This document shows, piece by piece, positions 34,201-42,085 of a DNA stretch of 64,000 nt. Within the stretch, counting starts at the first letter, position 1; each line of letters starts with the position of its first letter. The notes under the pieces are model-generated. The model was given only the letters and a program-made list of their open reading frames with translations. It was not told the origin of the DNA and searched no databases. The stretch is from positions 1 through 64,000 of the forward strand of contig CAMVMU010000001.1 of NCBI GenBank assembly GCA_947168655.1. Direction: 5' to 3'. Both the position numbers and the translations under genes were made by a program. This DNA is from an uncultured Oscillospiraceae bacterium. GTDB lineage: Bacteria > Bacillota > Clostridia > Oscillospirales > Oscillospiraceae.

Positions 34201-34469
34201 TGTCGGCAAAAACAGAAAACGCCCTGTTTTGCCGCAGCAAAACAGGGCGAACAAAAGTCCGCGGTACCACCTGTATTCGGGATCGCTCCCGCACTCTGCC
34301 GGCACAGCCGTGCCGTGTCCCGCTAACGGGGGACATCCGTCGCCGCCTACTGAAAGGTTCGGGGCGATGCTCCGGGACGACTTGGGCGGGGCTTCACGGG
34401 AGCTTACACCGACCGCTCCCTCTCTTCGCATCCGCTGACCGCTTACTGCTTCCCTTCATCGCATGTATG
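34201..34469 (-). ncRNA. T-box riboswitch leader of valS
   Basis: Minus strand carries AGAGAGGGAG and GGTGTAAGCTCCC of stem I, the diagnostic AGGTGGTACCGCG T-box, and a perfect 13-bp terminator CGCCCTGTTTTGC/GCAAAACAGGGCG followed by TTTT. A GUC triplet lies in the specifier region (CAAGTCGTCCC), consistent with valine, but I cannot fix the exact bulge by eye. Uncharged tRNA would stabilise the antiterminator and raise valS expression. Confidence 0.92.
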
Positions 34470-34475
34470 TTGGCA

Positions 34476-34504
34476 AGTATAATACAGTTTTCCCGGCTTG
34501 TCAA
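34476..34504 (-). promoter_or_regulatory. Promoter of the valS T-box transcript
   Basis: TTGACA (34499-34504), 17-bp spacer, TATACT (34476-34481). The -35 overlaps the last codons of the barstar gene. Confidence 0.82.
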
Positions 34505-34764
34505 GCATCAACCGGCGGTTCCACATTTACAGTGAGGTGGGGATTGTCCGCCGCAGCGTCCTCCATCACCTGCCGCATGGAGAGCAGATTTGTCGCCGTC
34601 CAGTTCACCAGCACCAGCTCCGTGTCCTCGTGGAGATCCGTCAGGCAGTCGTAGAGGGCGTCCAGATTGCGGCCGTACCAGGCGGGAAACCCCAGCTTCC
34701 GCGCAAGAACGCGGTGGACACGGCACCTATACCGCAGTTTCTTGCCGTCAAGAATCAGTTGCAT
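34501..34764 (-). CDS. Barstar-family ribonuclease inhibitor
   Basis: 87 residues. GFPAWYGRNLDALYDCLTDL (~25-44) is the barstar signature; Asp35 and neighbouring residues in this helix would plug the nuclease active site. It is a cytoplasmic antidote to the ribonuclease encoded directly before it: the ribonuclease TGA and this ATG share one base (TGATG), ensuring coupled synthesis. The family name is secure; exact partner specificity is inferred from adjacency. Confidence 0.92.
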   Translation of the reverse strand: MQLILDGKKLRYRCRVHRVLARKLGFPAWYGRNLDALYDCLTDLHEDTELVLVNWTATNLLSMRQVMEDAAADNPHLTVNVEPPVDA

Positions 34765-35354
34765 CAGCCGTCCTCCTCTCCATAAAGAAGCGTGAAGGTG
34801 TTGTAGTGATCCTCCGTATAATAGATCAATCCGTCGTTGGAAAACACGATCCGCTTGGCGCCGCGGCTGTTGGCCCCAAGGGTATCGATGTCACACTCCT
34901 GATACCTGCGCCCATCCTTCACCGGAAGGAGCTTCTCGTAGTTGCCAAACCGATCGCCGCCGATGCACTTGCCCGGCGCATAGGGTTCCAGCGAGCCGCC
35001 GGACCAGCCCAGATCCTCCGCGTCGCGTTTGGTGATGAAGTTGCCGGGCAAATGGCCGTACAAATGCAGATAGAGCGCCACGTCATCTTTGGTCGTATAG
35101 ACGCCGTCTTCTGCAAGGGTCTGGGGCTGATCGTCTTTGGGGTCGTCAGAGGGATCATCGGACGGGTCATCTGTGGGGTCGGTGACGGGCAGATCAATGG
35201 GATTGTTTCCATCGTCGATCTGGCCGGTCTGCTGACCTGCCGGATCACTGACAGGAAGCTGCGCGGGGCTGCTGGAGCGCACCCATTGCATCACTGCCAG
35301 GATGACGACAACTGCCGCAATTGCAATGCCGATCCACCGTTTTGCGTTTTTCAT
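34764..35354 (-). CDS. Secreted barnase-family guanyl-specific ribonuclease
   Basis: 196 residues. The N-terminal hydrophobic segment (MKNAKRWIGIAIAAVVVILA) exports or anchors it. A low-complexity acidic linker of TDDPSDDPSDDP type (~56-80) precedes the nuclease domain (~84-196). The catalytic residues of barnase are recognisable as Glu153 (YQECDI), Arg168 (GAKRIV) and His183 (EDHYNTF). It would cleave RNA after guanosine outside the cell or in a competitor. GAGGTG precedes ATG 35354. It forms an operon with the barstar gene, with its own promoter. Confidence 0.92.
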   Translation of the reverse strand: MKNAKRWIGIAIAAVVVILAVMQWVRSSSPAQLPVSDPAGQQTGQIDDGNNPIDLPVTDPTDDPSDDPSDDPKDDQPQTLAEDGVYTTKDDVALYLHLYGHLPGNFITKRDAEDLGWSGGSLEPYAPGKCIGGDRFGNYEKLLPVKDGRRYQECDIDTLGANSRGAKRIVFSNDGLIYYTEDHYNTFTLLYGEEDG

Positions 35355-35383
35355 ATTGTCACCTCATTGGTATATTTTTCCCT

Positions 35384-35413
35384 ATCATACGGCAAGTACG
35401 CCCGTGCTGTCAA
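35384..35413 (-). promoter_or_regulatory. Promoter of the barnase/barstar operon
   Basis: TTGACA (35408-35413), 18-bp spacer, TATGAT (35384-35389), 30 bp before the ribonuclease start. It begins directly after the spoIVA hairpin. Confidence 0.7.
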
Positions 35414-35415
35414 GT

Positions 35416-35455
35416 CGAAACCGGAACGTCAGACTCATCGGACGCTCCGGTTTCG
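35416..35455 (-). terminator. Hairpin after spoIVA, probable terminator
   Basis: CGAAACCGGAxCGTC paired with GACGxTCCGGTTTCG across a 10-base loop, with one mismatch. There is no T-run on the minus strand, so efficiency is uncertain. Confidence 0.6.
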
Positions 35456-35473
35456 GCGGAAAGTAGTTTTACT

Positions 35474-36955
35474 TTACAGTATAATGCAGATAAGGCCTCC
35501 GCTTCCCTCGTTGATAATACGCTCCAATGCCTCCCGCATCTTCTTCTGGGCATCCTCCGGCATCCGCTTCAATTTGGCCTGCAGATCGTCCCCCACGATC
35601 TCATGAAAGCTGCGGCCGAAGATGTTGGACTGCCAGATCTTGCTGGTGTCTCCCTCAAACTCCTGGAGCAGATAATTGACCATATCCTCGGACTGTTTTT
35701 CGTTTCCGACAATGGGTGAGACGGTGGTCTCAATATCCGCGCGGATCATGTGAATGGAAGGCGCGCTGGCTTTCATGCGCAGTCCATAACGTCCCCCCTG
35801 CTTCACAATTTCCGGATCCTCCAGGTTCAGCTCCTCCACGCTCGGTACAACAATGCCGTAACCGGTCTCTTTGGCGTCGCGCAGGGCCGACGCCACCTTG
35901 TCGTATTCGGTTTTTACGGCGGAGAGTGCCGTCAGCTGCTCCATCAGGTCGCCGTCATCGGAAACCTGCAGGCCGGATCGCTCGCTCAACGTCTGGTAAA
36001 ACAGTTTTCGTGGCATGACAATCTCCGCAGACGCTATGCCCGTGCCAAGATCAATGGAACGGATTCTGGCAGAATCAACGTTCCCCTCTTCGGCCATGCT
36101 CATCATACACCCGTCGATCTGGCGGATGTGGCGCAGCTCACCGGTCTGATTCCGGATGGTCTGATAGAGATTGCTGCGGATGGGGTGCTCCACCGGCAGC
36201 GCATCCACCCACGCCGGCAGAAACAGATCCAGCTCCTGCAAAGGGAACTCATACAGCAGGTCACGCATCAGCTCCGTCACCGTATCCTCGTCCAGTTCCT
36301 GACAGTTGGCCGGCACGCACTTTGCGCCGCAGCGCCGTTGGATCTCCTCCACCGTCGCCGCGGCCAGCGCCCCCTCCGGATCCCGTGAATTGACCACCAC
36401 GATAAAGGGTTTTCCGATTTCCTGCAATTCCCGTATCACACGCTCCTCGGCCTCACGGTAGTCCTCCCGGGGGAATTCCGTCACCGTGCCGTCGGTGGTG
36501 ATGACGATGCCTACGGTAGAGTGGTCGGTGATGACCTTTCGTGTCCCGATCTCCGCCGCCTCCGTCATGGGAATCTCGTGGTCAAACCAGGGTGTCATGA
36601 CCATGCGCGGCGCCAGGTCCTCAAATTGGCCCACGGCGCCCGGGATCATATATCCCACGCAGTCGATCAGCCGCACAGAAAAGGATACGCCCTCGTCCAG
36701 CTTGACCTGCACCGCCTCCTCCGGCACGAATTTGGGCTCCGCCGTCATAATGGTGCGGCCGGACCCGCTCTGGGGCAGCTCGTCCTTGGCCCTGTCACGG
36801 CGGAAAGAATCGTCGATATTGGGGATCACCTGGGTCTCCATAAAGCGCTTGATAAAGGTGGACTTTCCCGTCCGGACCGGCCCCACCACGCCGATATAAA
36901 CGCTGTTCCCCGTGCGAACAGCCATGTCCTGATAGATGGATGTGGATTGATTCAT
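35474..36955 (-). CDS. spoIVA: Stage IV sporulation protein A
   Basis: 493 residues, full family length. Walker A GPVRTGKS (~25-32) in the N-terminal ATPase domain drives polymerisation; DCVGYMIPGA serves as a later GTPase-like motif. The C-terminus ends GGLICIIL, matching the membrane-associated tail of the family. It forms the basement layer of the spore coat on the outer forespore membrane in the mother cell. GGAGGG precedes ATG 36955. It sits directly after the spoIIG operon, with a terminator between them, so it has its own mother-cell promoter, which I could not define. Confidence 0.98.
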   Translation of the reverse strand: MNQSTSIYQDMAVRTGNSVYIGVVGPVRTGKSTFIKRFMETQVIPNIDDSFRRDRAKDELPQSGSGRTIMTAEPKFVPEEAVQVKLDEGVSFSVRLIDCVGYMIPGAVGQFEDLAPRMVMTPWFDHEIPMTEAAEIGTRKVITDHSTVGIVITTDGTVTEFPREDYREAEERVIRELQEIGKPFIVVVNSRDPEGALAAATVEEIQRRCGAKCVPANCQELDEDTVTELMRDLLYEFPLQELDLFLPAWVDALPVEHPIRSNLYQTIRNQTGELRHIRQIDGCMMSMAEEGNVDSARIRSIDLGTGIASAEIVMPRKLFYQTLSERSGLQVSDDGDLMEQLTALSAVKTEYDKVASALRDAKETGYGIVVPSVEELNLEDPEIVKQGGRYGLRMKASAPSIHMIRADIETTVSPIVGNEKQSEDMVNYLLQEFEGDTSKIWQSNIFGRSFHEIVGDDLQAKLKRMPEDAQKKMREALERIINEGSGGLICIIL

Positions 36956-37033
36956 AATGCTCCCTCCGTACCGTAACAGCTTGTTGCTCTATGTTTATGG
37001 CCGGCAGGACGGTTTTAGAAGTGATTGACAGCA

Positions 37034-37071
37034 AAAACATCCGTAAAGCAGGTTTACTTTACGGATGTTTT
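37034..37071. terminator. Terminator after sigE
   Basis: AAAACATCCGTAAAG / CTTTACGGATGTTTT, a perfect 15-bp stem with an eight-base loop, three bases after the sigE stop. A/T tracts on both sides make it work in either direction. Confidence 0.9.
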
Positions 37072-37074
37072 ATA

Positions 37075-37779
37075 TCAGCTCATTTTTATGATATCACTTT
37101 TCAAGCGGGAAATGATTCTCTTTTCCAGCCGTGAGATGTAGGACTGGGAGATCCCAAGCCGGTCGGCAACCTCCTTCTGTGTCAGTTCCTTGTGGCCCCG
37201 CAGGCCGAAGCGCATGGTTATGATGTCCCGCTCTCGTTTCCCCAGTCTGGACACGGCTGTATGGAGCATCTGACGGTCCACATCCTGCTCAATGGGACGC
37301 ATCACCACGTCACTGTCCGTGCCCAGCACGTCGCTGAGCAGCAGCTCCTTTCCGTCCCAATCGGTGTTCAGCGGCTCGTCAAAGCTGATCTCTGTGCGGG
37401 AGTTGCTGGTCTTGCGCAAATGCATCAGAATCTCGTTTTCAATGCACCGGGAGGCGTAGGTCGCCAGCTTGATGTTCTTGTCAGAGCGGAAGGTGTTCAC
37501 CGCTTTGATGAGTCCGATGGTTCCGATGGAGATAAGATCCTCAATATTGATGCCCGTGTTTTCAAACCGTCTGGCCAGATAGACCACCAGACGCAGATTC
37601 CGCTCGATCAGCGCCTGACGCGCGGAGGGATCGCCCTGCTCCAGTCTGGCGATCAGCTCCGTCTCTTCCTCCCGCTGGAGCGGCGGAGGCAGCGTATCGC
37701 TGCCCCCGATATACATCACCTTACACGGCCTGATCCATCCCCGGATCCAATTCCGAACAATGCGCCAGATCTTTCCCAT
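37075..37779 (-). CDS. sigE: RNA polymerase sporulation sigma factor SigE (pro-sigma E)
   Basis: 234 residues. The N-terminal amphipathic pro-sequence ([19 protein letters not shown]) ends before [13 protein letters not shown], equivalent to the processing site VYYIGGSE of Bacillus pro-SigE. Region 2 reads [20 protein letters not shown] and region 4 [20 protein letters not shown]. It runs the first mother-cell regulon. GGGGAGA precedes ATG 37779. It overlaps the end of spoIIGA, its processing protease, by 59 bp. Confidence 0.98.
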   Translation of the reverse strand: MGKIWRIVRNWIRGWIRPCKVMYIGGSDTLPPPLQREEETELIARLEQGDPSARQALIERNLRLVVYLARRFENTGINIEDLISIGTIGLIKAVNTFRSDKNIKLATYASRCIENEILMHLRKTSNSRTEISFDEPLNTDWDGKELLLSDVLGTDSDVVMRPIEQDVDRQMLHTAVSRLGKRERDIITMRFGLRGHKELTQKEVADRLGISQSYISRLEKRIISRLKSDIIKMS

Positions 37780-38644
37780 ATGTTCTCCCCTCTTCTCCGC
37801 CCCAAAGGGCGTGATATGCGCCTCCGTCGCTGAGCGGTCCCTCGGAAAGGGCCAGCAGCGCGCGGCGATGATCCCGGCCGCCCACAGTGATAAGATCGCT
37901 GCGATAGGCCAGCATCAACCCAGACGGAACACCTACACTGCGAAACGGAAGCAGCGAAAAGTCCCCGCCCATGTGAATGTGGTGCAGGCGGACCATTTTT
38001 TCTTCCGGAGCTATCTTCTTCCGCAGAATCGTGCTGACCTCCTCAGGCCAGAGGGAGAACAGCACCTGCTGCTCCAGCACCAGCACCGCCTCCCCGCTGA
38101 CCGGATCACACAGGGTATTCCCCGTGTCGTACAGTGCCCGGACCGCCTGCTTCTTTCCTCCGATGGTGACTGTGATATCCATGATCTCTCCTCCCCCATG
38201 GCGCATCGACTGCCGGAACAGCAGCTGCACCAAGCCATAGAATACGACAGTTGCCGCAGCGAACAGCGGCCAGCTGATCTTGGCGCGAAACAGCATTCCG
38301 CCAAGCTGTCCCGGTGAGCCGCACGCCAGGCTCACCGCCAGCAGCAAGCCCGCCATGGCGCCGGAGAGCAGCAGGAACAACGCCACCAAACGCATCCGCC
38401 GCGGCTGAGGCCAGTAAGCCAGCAGCGACATTCCAACGCCGCAGGCAATCTTACACGCCGGGTGTGCCAGAAAACCGCACGGCGGCAGAAAAACGGCCAC
38501 GGCGTACACGCCGCCCAGTGCGGCGGCCAATGCCAGCCTTCTCCGGCGCAGGGGGACGCCAGCCATGCGCGCCGCCGTGAGCAGCAGCAGATAATCCACC
38601 AGCGCGTTGAGTGCAAACACCCGGTCGATGTAGATCACCGGCAC
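37721..38644 (-). CDS. spoIIGA: Sigma-E processing peptidase SpoIIGA
   Basis: About 307 residues. Five hydrophobic segments fill the N-terminal half (from [20 protein letters not shown]), and the C-terminal half is an aspartic protease with [15 protein letters not shown] as its single catalytic motif. It cleaves pro-SigE after a forespore signal. I chose GTG 38644: GGGGAGG lies eight bases upstream. The only ATG (38671) lies inside the TATAAT of the promoter and so would not be on the transcript. Confidence 0.92.
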   Translation of the reverse strand: MPVIYIDRVFALNALVDYLLLLTAARMAGVPLRRRRLALAAALGGVYAVAVFLPPCGFLAHPACKIACGVGMSLLAYWPQPRRMRLVALFLLLSGAMAGLLLAVSLACGSPGQLGGMLFRAKISWPLFAAATVVFYGLVQLLFRQSMRHGGGEIMDITVTIGGKKQAVRALYDTGNTLCDPVSGEAVLVLEQQVLFSLWPEEVSTILRKKIAPEEKMVRLHHIHMGGDFSLLPFRSVGVPSGLMLAYRSDLITVGGRDHRRALLALSEGPLSDGGAYHALWGGEEGRTYGKDLAHCSELDPGMDQAV

Positions 38645-38669
38645 CGGCACCACCTCCCCGTGCCAGCCC

Positions 38670-38702
38670 ATTATAGCCGTGATACGCTGAAAAAACCGTC
38701 AA
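38670..38702 (-). promoter_or_regulatory. spoIIG promoter with unusually long spacer
   Basis: TTGACG (38697-38702), then 21 bp, then a perfect TATAAT (38670-38675). The Bacillus spoIIG promoter likewise has an overlong spacer (22 bp) and needs Spo0A-P to fire. I do not see an exact TGTCGAA box within it. Confidence 0.65.
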
Positions 38703-38735
38703 AAAAAGAGCCCGCCAAGTGGTGGGCTCTTTTTT
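38701..38735. terminator. Bidirectional terminator after the Dabb gene
   Basis: AAAAAAGAGCCCgCC-AAGT-GGtGGGCTCTTTTTT, eight bases after the stop of the Dabb gene. It isolates the spoIIG promoter from upstream transcription and touches its -35. Confidence 0.9.
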
Positions 38736-38742
38736 CGTTATG

Positions 38743-39030
38743 TTACATTTCAAAGTCAAAAATGGCCTTTTTCTCCAATAAATCGCCGTATTCCCGCTTC
38801 CACGCGCGGTGCATTTCAGACGCGTCGTAGAGGGGCAGCGCCTCTCGGTCCATGTCCAGGGAAATCATCACGTCGTAGCGGTTGTCCCGCTCCACGCAGC
38901 ATGGGTACACGTTTACGCCGTGTACACCGGGGATCTGGTCGGCGGCGGAAAACAGCTCACGGATCGGTTCCAGCAGCGCAGCCTTGTCGGTCACGCCGGT
39001 ATGGAACTTTGCCAATATCAGATGCTTCAC
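38743..39030 (-). CDS. Dabb-family (stress-responsive A/B barrel) protein
   Basis: 95 residues, a single dimeric ferredoxin-like barrel. The pattern MKHLILAKFHTGV at the start, PGVHGVNVYPCC in the middle and DVMISLDMDREALPLYDAS match the Dabb family. Members range from stress proteins to small cyclases; nothing here fixes a reaction. It is the last gene of a small leftward group with the 33-residue peptide and DUF951 genes. Confidence 0.88.
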   Translation of the reverse strand: MKHLILAKFHTGVTDKAALLEPIRELFSAADQIPGVHGVNVYPCCVERDNRYDVMISLDMDREALPLYDASEMHRAWKREYGDLLEKKAIFDFEM

Positions 39031-39040
39031 CGTTCTAACC

Positions 39041-39142
39041 TCAATTCATAACGTAGGGCAGGATCAGACCCGCCAGCATCAGAACTGCCAGCAGCAGGGC
39101 GATGCCCATTGCCACGTAGCGCGTCCACTTTCTCTGCTTCAT
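39041..39142 (-). CDS. 33-residue single-span membrane peptide
   Basis: MKQRKWTRYVAMGIALLLAV followed by LMLAGLILPYVMN: a short basic cytoplasmic start and one transmembrane helix. GAGGAG lies five bases before ATG 39142, and the start overlaps the stop of the DUF951 gene by four bases, so it looks genuinely translated. Function unknown. Confidence 0.7.
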   Translation of the reverse strand: MKQRKWTRYVAMGIALLLAVLMLAGLILPYVMN

Positions 39143-39333
39143 TTCGTCTCCTCCTCTTTCGGTAGTATGCTTCGAATGGCCTTCTCCGCCTTGCGCCGGG
39201 GGACCATCACCTCATGCCCGCATCCCAGGCACCGCAGCTTAATATCCATGCCCACGCGCAAAACCTCCCACGTCTTGCTTCCGCAGGGGTGCTGGCGTTT
39301 CAATTCCACTTTATCATGCAGTTTCAGATCCAC
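39139..39333 (-). CDS. DUF951 family protein
   Basis: 64 residues. The start MDLKLHDKVELKRQHPCGS and the later CLGCGHEVMVPRRKAEKAI are the DUF951 signature, with three conserved cysteines that could hold zinc. The family is widespread in Firmicutes, often between rarA or rpsF-region genes; the function is unknown. It follows rarA by 10 bp. Confidence 0.93.
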   Translation of the reverse strand: MDLKLHDKVELKRQHPCGSKTWEVLRVGMDIKLRCLGCGHEVMVPRRKAEKAIRSILPKEEETK

Positions 39334-39343
39334 ATTCCGCCTC

Positions 39344-40606
39344 CTACTCTCCGCCTTTGATCAGATCCCAGTAGCGTTTGGCAGCCTGCTCCGTCTTGTT
39401 GTCGCCATATTCATAATAGCGTCTGTTCCCCATCTCCAACGGGAGATATCGCTGCGGCACGTAGTGGTTGGGGTAGCTGTGGGGATATTTGTATCGATCC
39501 GGTGCCTCGCTGCCGGTGCTGTCGGCGTGCACGTTCTGGAGATGGCGGGGAATCTGTCCCACTGCGCCGCGCTCAATATCGGCCATGGCCGCGTTGATGG
39601 CGGCCTCCACGGAGTTGGATTTCGGCGCCGTGGCCAGCATCAGCGCCGCCTCCGCCAACGGGATCCGCGCCTCCGGCAGACCGATCTGCACCGCAGCGTC
39701 CACGCATGCCTTGGTGATAGCGATGGCCTGCGGATATGCAAGGCCGATATCCTCCGCGGCAATCACCAGCAGACGCCGGCAGGGTGACAGCAGATCTCCG
39801 GCTGCCAGCAGCCGTCCCAGATAGTAGACCGCCGCATCCGGGTCAGAGCCGCGGATGGATTTCTGCAATACTGAGAGGAGATCATAGTGGTTGTCCCCAT
39901 CTCTGTCATACCGCATCGCACTGCGCTGAGCTAACTGTAAAGCGTCTTCCCTTGTCACATATAGTGCGCCGTTCCGAAGCCGTGCGGACTGATAGAGCAG
40001 TTCCACGGCGTTGATGGCCTTGCGCACATCGCCGCCGCAGGAAGAAGCAATGGCGGTCGGTACGCTATCCTCCCAGGAAAAAGGCAGGCCGCTTCGTTTT
40101 CCCACGATGCGCAGCGCCCGTTCCACGGCAGGGACCGTCTCCTCCGCCGTCAGCGCCTTGAACTCAAACACGGTGCTGCGGGAGAGCAGCGCATTGTAGA
40201 CATAGAAATAGGGGTTCTCGGTGGTGGAAGCGATGAGAGTGATCTTGCCGTTTTCCATGAACTCCAGCAGACTCTGCTGCTGTTTTTTGTTGAAATACTG
40301 GATCTCGTCCAGATACAGCAGCACGCCGTTGGGCGCCATCATGGTGTCCACGTCGGCGATGACGCTCTTCACGTCCTGGAGGGAAGCTGTGGTGGCGTTG
40401 AGATGGTAAAGCGCCTTCTCCGTCCGTTTGGCGATAATGTTGGCAATGGTGGTCTTTCCTGTCCCGGAGGGACCGTAAAAGATCATATTGGCGGAGGTGC
40501 CGTTCTCAATCAGCCGGCGCAGCAGGGCGCCTTCGCCCAGCAGATGCTTCTGCCCCGCCACCTCATCCAGCGTCTGGGGCCGGATCTCGTCTGCCAGCGG
40601 TCTCAT
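39344..40606 (-). CDS. rarA: Replication-associated recombination protein A (RarA/MgsA)
   Basis: 420 residues. AAA+ clamp-loader-like ATPase: MRPLADEIRPQTLDEVAGQ, Walker A GPSGTGKTT, Walker B LLYLDEIQ and arginine-finger sensor STTENPYF. The C-terminal tetramerisation part has AKRYWDL near the end. It acts at stalled forks beside SSB and RecA. GGAGGTG before ATG 40606 decides the start. Confidence 0.96.
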   Translation of the reverse strand: MRPLADEIRPQTLDEVAGQKHLLGEGALLRRLIENGTSANMIFYGPSGTGKTTIANIIAKRTEKALYHLNATTASLQDVKSVIADVDTMMAPNGVLLYLDEIQYFNKKQQQSLLEFMENGKITLIASTTENPYFYVYNALLSRSTVFEFKALTAEETVPAVERALRIVGKRSGLPFSWEDSVPTAIASSCGGDVRKAINAVELLYQSARLRNGALYVTREDALQLAQRSAMRYDRDGDNHYDLLSVLQKSIRGSDPDAAVYYLGRLLAAGDLLSPCRRLLVIAAEDIGLAYPQAIAITKACVDAAVQIGLPEARIPLAEAALMLATAPKSNSVEAAINAAMADIERGAVGQIPRHLQNVHADSTGSEAPDRYKYPHSYPNHYVPQRYLPLEMGNRRYYEYGDNKTEQAAKRYWDLIKGGE

Positions 40607-40665
40607 ATGGTCACCTCCCTTGCCTTCGTTTCCGCACATACATTATATTGGAATTATATCACGAA

Positions 40666-40694
40666 TTGCATTTTTCTGCAACCGCTGATATAAT
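40666..40694 (+). promoter_or_regulatory. Promoter of nth
   Basis: TTGCAT (40666-40671), 17-bp spacer, perfect TATAAT (40689-40694). The start ATG is only 20 bp further on, so the leader is about a dozen bases with GAGGTG inside it. Confidence 0.8.
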
Positions 40695-40713
40695 GAGGCC
40701 GAGGTGATGCCGA

Positions 40714-41346
40714 ATGAAGTCGAAAACCGACACCGTCGCTATCATAGAGCGTCTGAAAACCCTTTATCCCGATGCGGTTTGCTCTCTTGATTACGGAAAA
40801 GACTACGAACTGCTGATCTCCGTGCGGCTGTCCGCCCAATGCACCGACGCCCGGGTCAACCTGGTGACACCGGCTCTGTTCGATCGTTACCCGACGCTGG
40901 AGGCATTTGCCGCCGCAGACGTGGACGAAGTAGGACAATACATCCACTCCTGCGGCTTCTGGCGGGCCAAGGCCCGGGACATCGTGGGCAGCGCGCAGCA
41001 GCTTTTGGAGCGCTTTGACGGCCGGGTGCCGGACAATATGGAGGATTTGCTATCCCTTCCCGGCGTTGGACGGAAGACCGCCAATCTGCTGCTGGGCGAC
41101 ATCTACGGCAAGGAGGGCTATGTCTGCGACACCCACTGCATCCGCATCACCGGACGACTGGGCCTAACCGACGGCAGCAAGGACCCCTTGAAGGTGGAGC
41201 AGCAGCTCAGAGCCTGCATCCCGCCGGAGGAGTCCAACAATTTCTGCCACCGGATGGTGCTGTTCGGCCGCGACACCTGCACCGCACGCAGCCCCCAATG
41301 CGCCGGCTGCCCGCTGCGGGACCTATGTGACAACCCTGTGGAATGA
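40714..41346 (+). CDS. nth: Endonuclease III
   Basis: 210 residues. The helix-hairpin-helix LPGVGRKTANLLLGD (~110-124) contains the catalytic Lys, and CDTHCIRI holds the catalytic Asp. The C-terminal iron-sulfur loop is C-X6-C-X2-C-X5-C (CTARSPQCAGCPLRDLC). It removes oxidised pyrimidines from DNA and nicks the strand. It is divergent from rarA and has its own promoter and terminator. Confidence 0.97.
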   Translation: MKSKTDTVAIIERLKTLYPDAVCSLDYGKDYELLISVRLSAQCTDARVNLVTPALFDRYPTLEAFAAADVDEVGQYIHSCGFWRAKARDIVGSAQQLLERFDGRVPDNMEDLLSLPGVGRKTANLLLGDIYGKEGYVCDTHCIRITGRLGLTDGSKDPLKVEQQLRACIPPEESNNFCHRMVLFGRDTCTARSPQCAGCPLRDLCDNPVE

Positions 41347-41361
41347 CCAAACGTTATGATC

Positions 41362-41397
41362 CGTGTCTGCCCCAATGGGCAGGCACGTTTCTTTTTG
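41362..41397 (+). terminator. Terminator after nth
   Basis: CGTGTCTGCCC-CAAT-GGGCAGGCACG followed by TTTCTTTTT, 16 bp after the nth stop. Confidence 0.88.
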
Positions 41398-41443
41398 CCT
41401 TTTCATATACTGCCATGAGAAATGACTGAGGAGGCTCTATCCC

Positions 41444-41695
41444 ATGGATCAGAAGGAAATGATCGAACGGCTGAAACGGAATCCGGCGGCGGTGCAAGCC
41501 CTGTTGAACTCGCCGGATGGCCAGGCGCTGATGCGCATGCTGCAGGGGCAGGACAGCGGGCAGACGCTGGATCGGGCCGCGGCCCAGGCGTCCGGCGGCA
41601 ACACCGCCCAGATGACGCAGATGCTGAAAAACGTTATGTCCACACCGGGCGGCGCCCAGCTCATCAGGCGTATTGCCCAAAGCCTGCAAAAATAA
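41444..41695 (+). CDS. Small protein of unknown function, first of a four-gene cluster
   Basis: 83 residues, helical and Gln/Met-rich (MDQKEMIERLKRNPAAVQAL, later GGNTAQMTQMLKNVM). GAGGAGG lies before ATG 41444. No cysteines, membrane segment or known motif. It is followed at 18 bp by a gene whose N-terminus has a similar helical, Met/Gln-rich style (LSDPDSMAQVMQMAQQL), so the two may be distant relatives or partners. Expressed after a CATATACT element at 41404-41411, which could be read as a sigma-A -10 (TATACT) or a mother-cell type -10. Confidence 0.75.
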   Translation: MDQKEMIERLKRNPAAVQALLNSPDGQALMRMLQGQDSGQTLDRAAAQASGGNTAQMTQMLKNVMSTPGGAQLIRRIAQSLQK

Positions 41696-41713
41696 CGGAG
41701 GGAGGAGATCACC

Positions 41714-42085
41714 GTGGCCGAACTGGAGGATAGACTGAACGCGCTGCTGTCCGATCCGGACAGCATGGCGCAGGTCATGCAGATGGCCCAGCAGCTCTCG
41801 GCCACCATGGGACAGGATACTCCGCAGGAGTCCTCCCCTCCCCCTCCGCCTTCGCCCGGCGCGTCCCCCATGATGGACGGGCTGGATCCCAAGCTGTTGA
41901 CGCGGCTGCTGCCTTTGGTGAAGGAATACAGCCAGAGCAACAGCCGAACCATGCAGCTGCTGATGGCATTAAAGCCCTTCCTCAAACCGGAAAAGCAGGA
42001 GAAGGTTGCCCGGGCGGCTCAGCTCTCTCACTTGATCCACATCGGAAAGAAATTCCTGCTGGAGCGGAGGGACGGACATGTATAA
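41714..42085 (+). CDS. Small protein of unknown function, second of the cluster
   Basis: 123 residues from GTG 41714 after GGAGGAG. A helical N-terminus (~1-35) is followed by a Pro/Ser linker (SSPPPPPSPGASP) and a longer helical C-terminal region (LLTRLLPLVKEYSQSNSRTM) ending basic. It overlaps the next gene by eight bases. No known domain recognised. The Pro-rich linker is shared in style with the third gene, which argues for a common complex. Confidence 0.75.
   Translation: MAELEDRLNALLSDPDSMAQVMQMAQQLSATMGQDTPQESSPPPPPSPGASPMMDGLDPKLLTRLLPLVKEYSQSNSRTMQLLMALKPFLKPEKQEKVARAAQLSHLIHIGKKFLLERRDGHV

Noticed and set aside
34175-34336. N-terminal extension of valS
   Set aside because: Reads through the T-box terminator and antiterminator; the family N-terminus begins [11 protein letters not shown] at 34174.
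38645-38671. ATG start of spoIIGA at 38671
   Set aside because: The ATG is inside the TATAAT of the promoter and has no RBS; GTG 38644 has GGGGAGG at the right distance.
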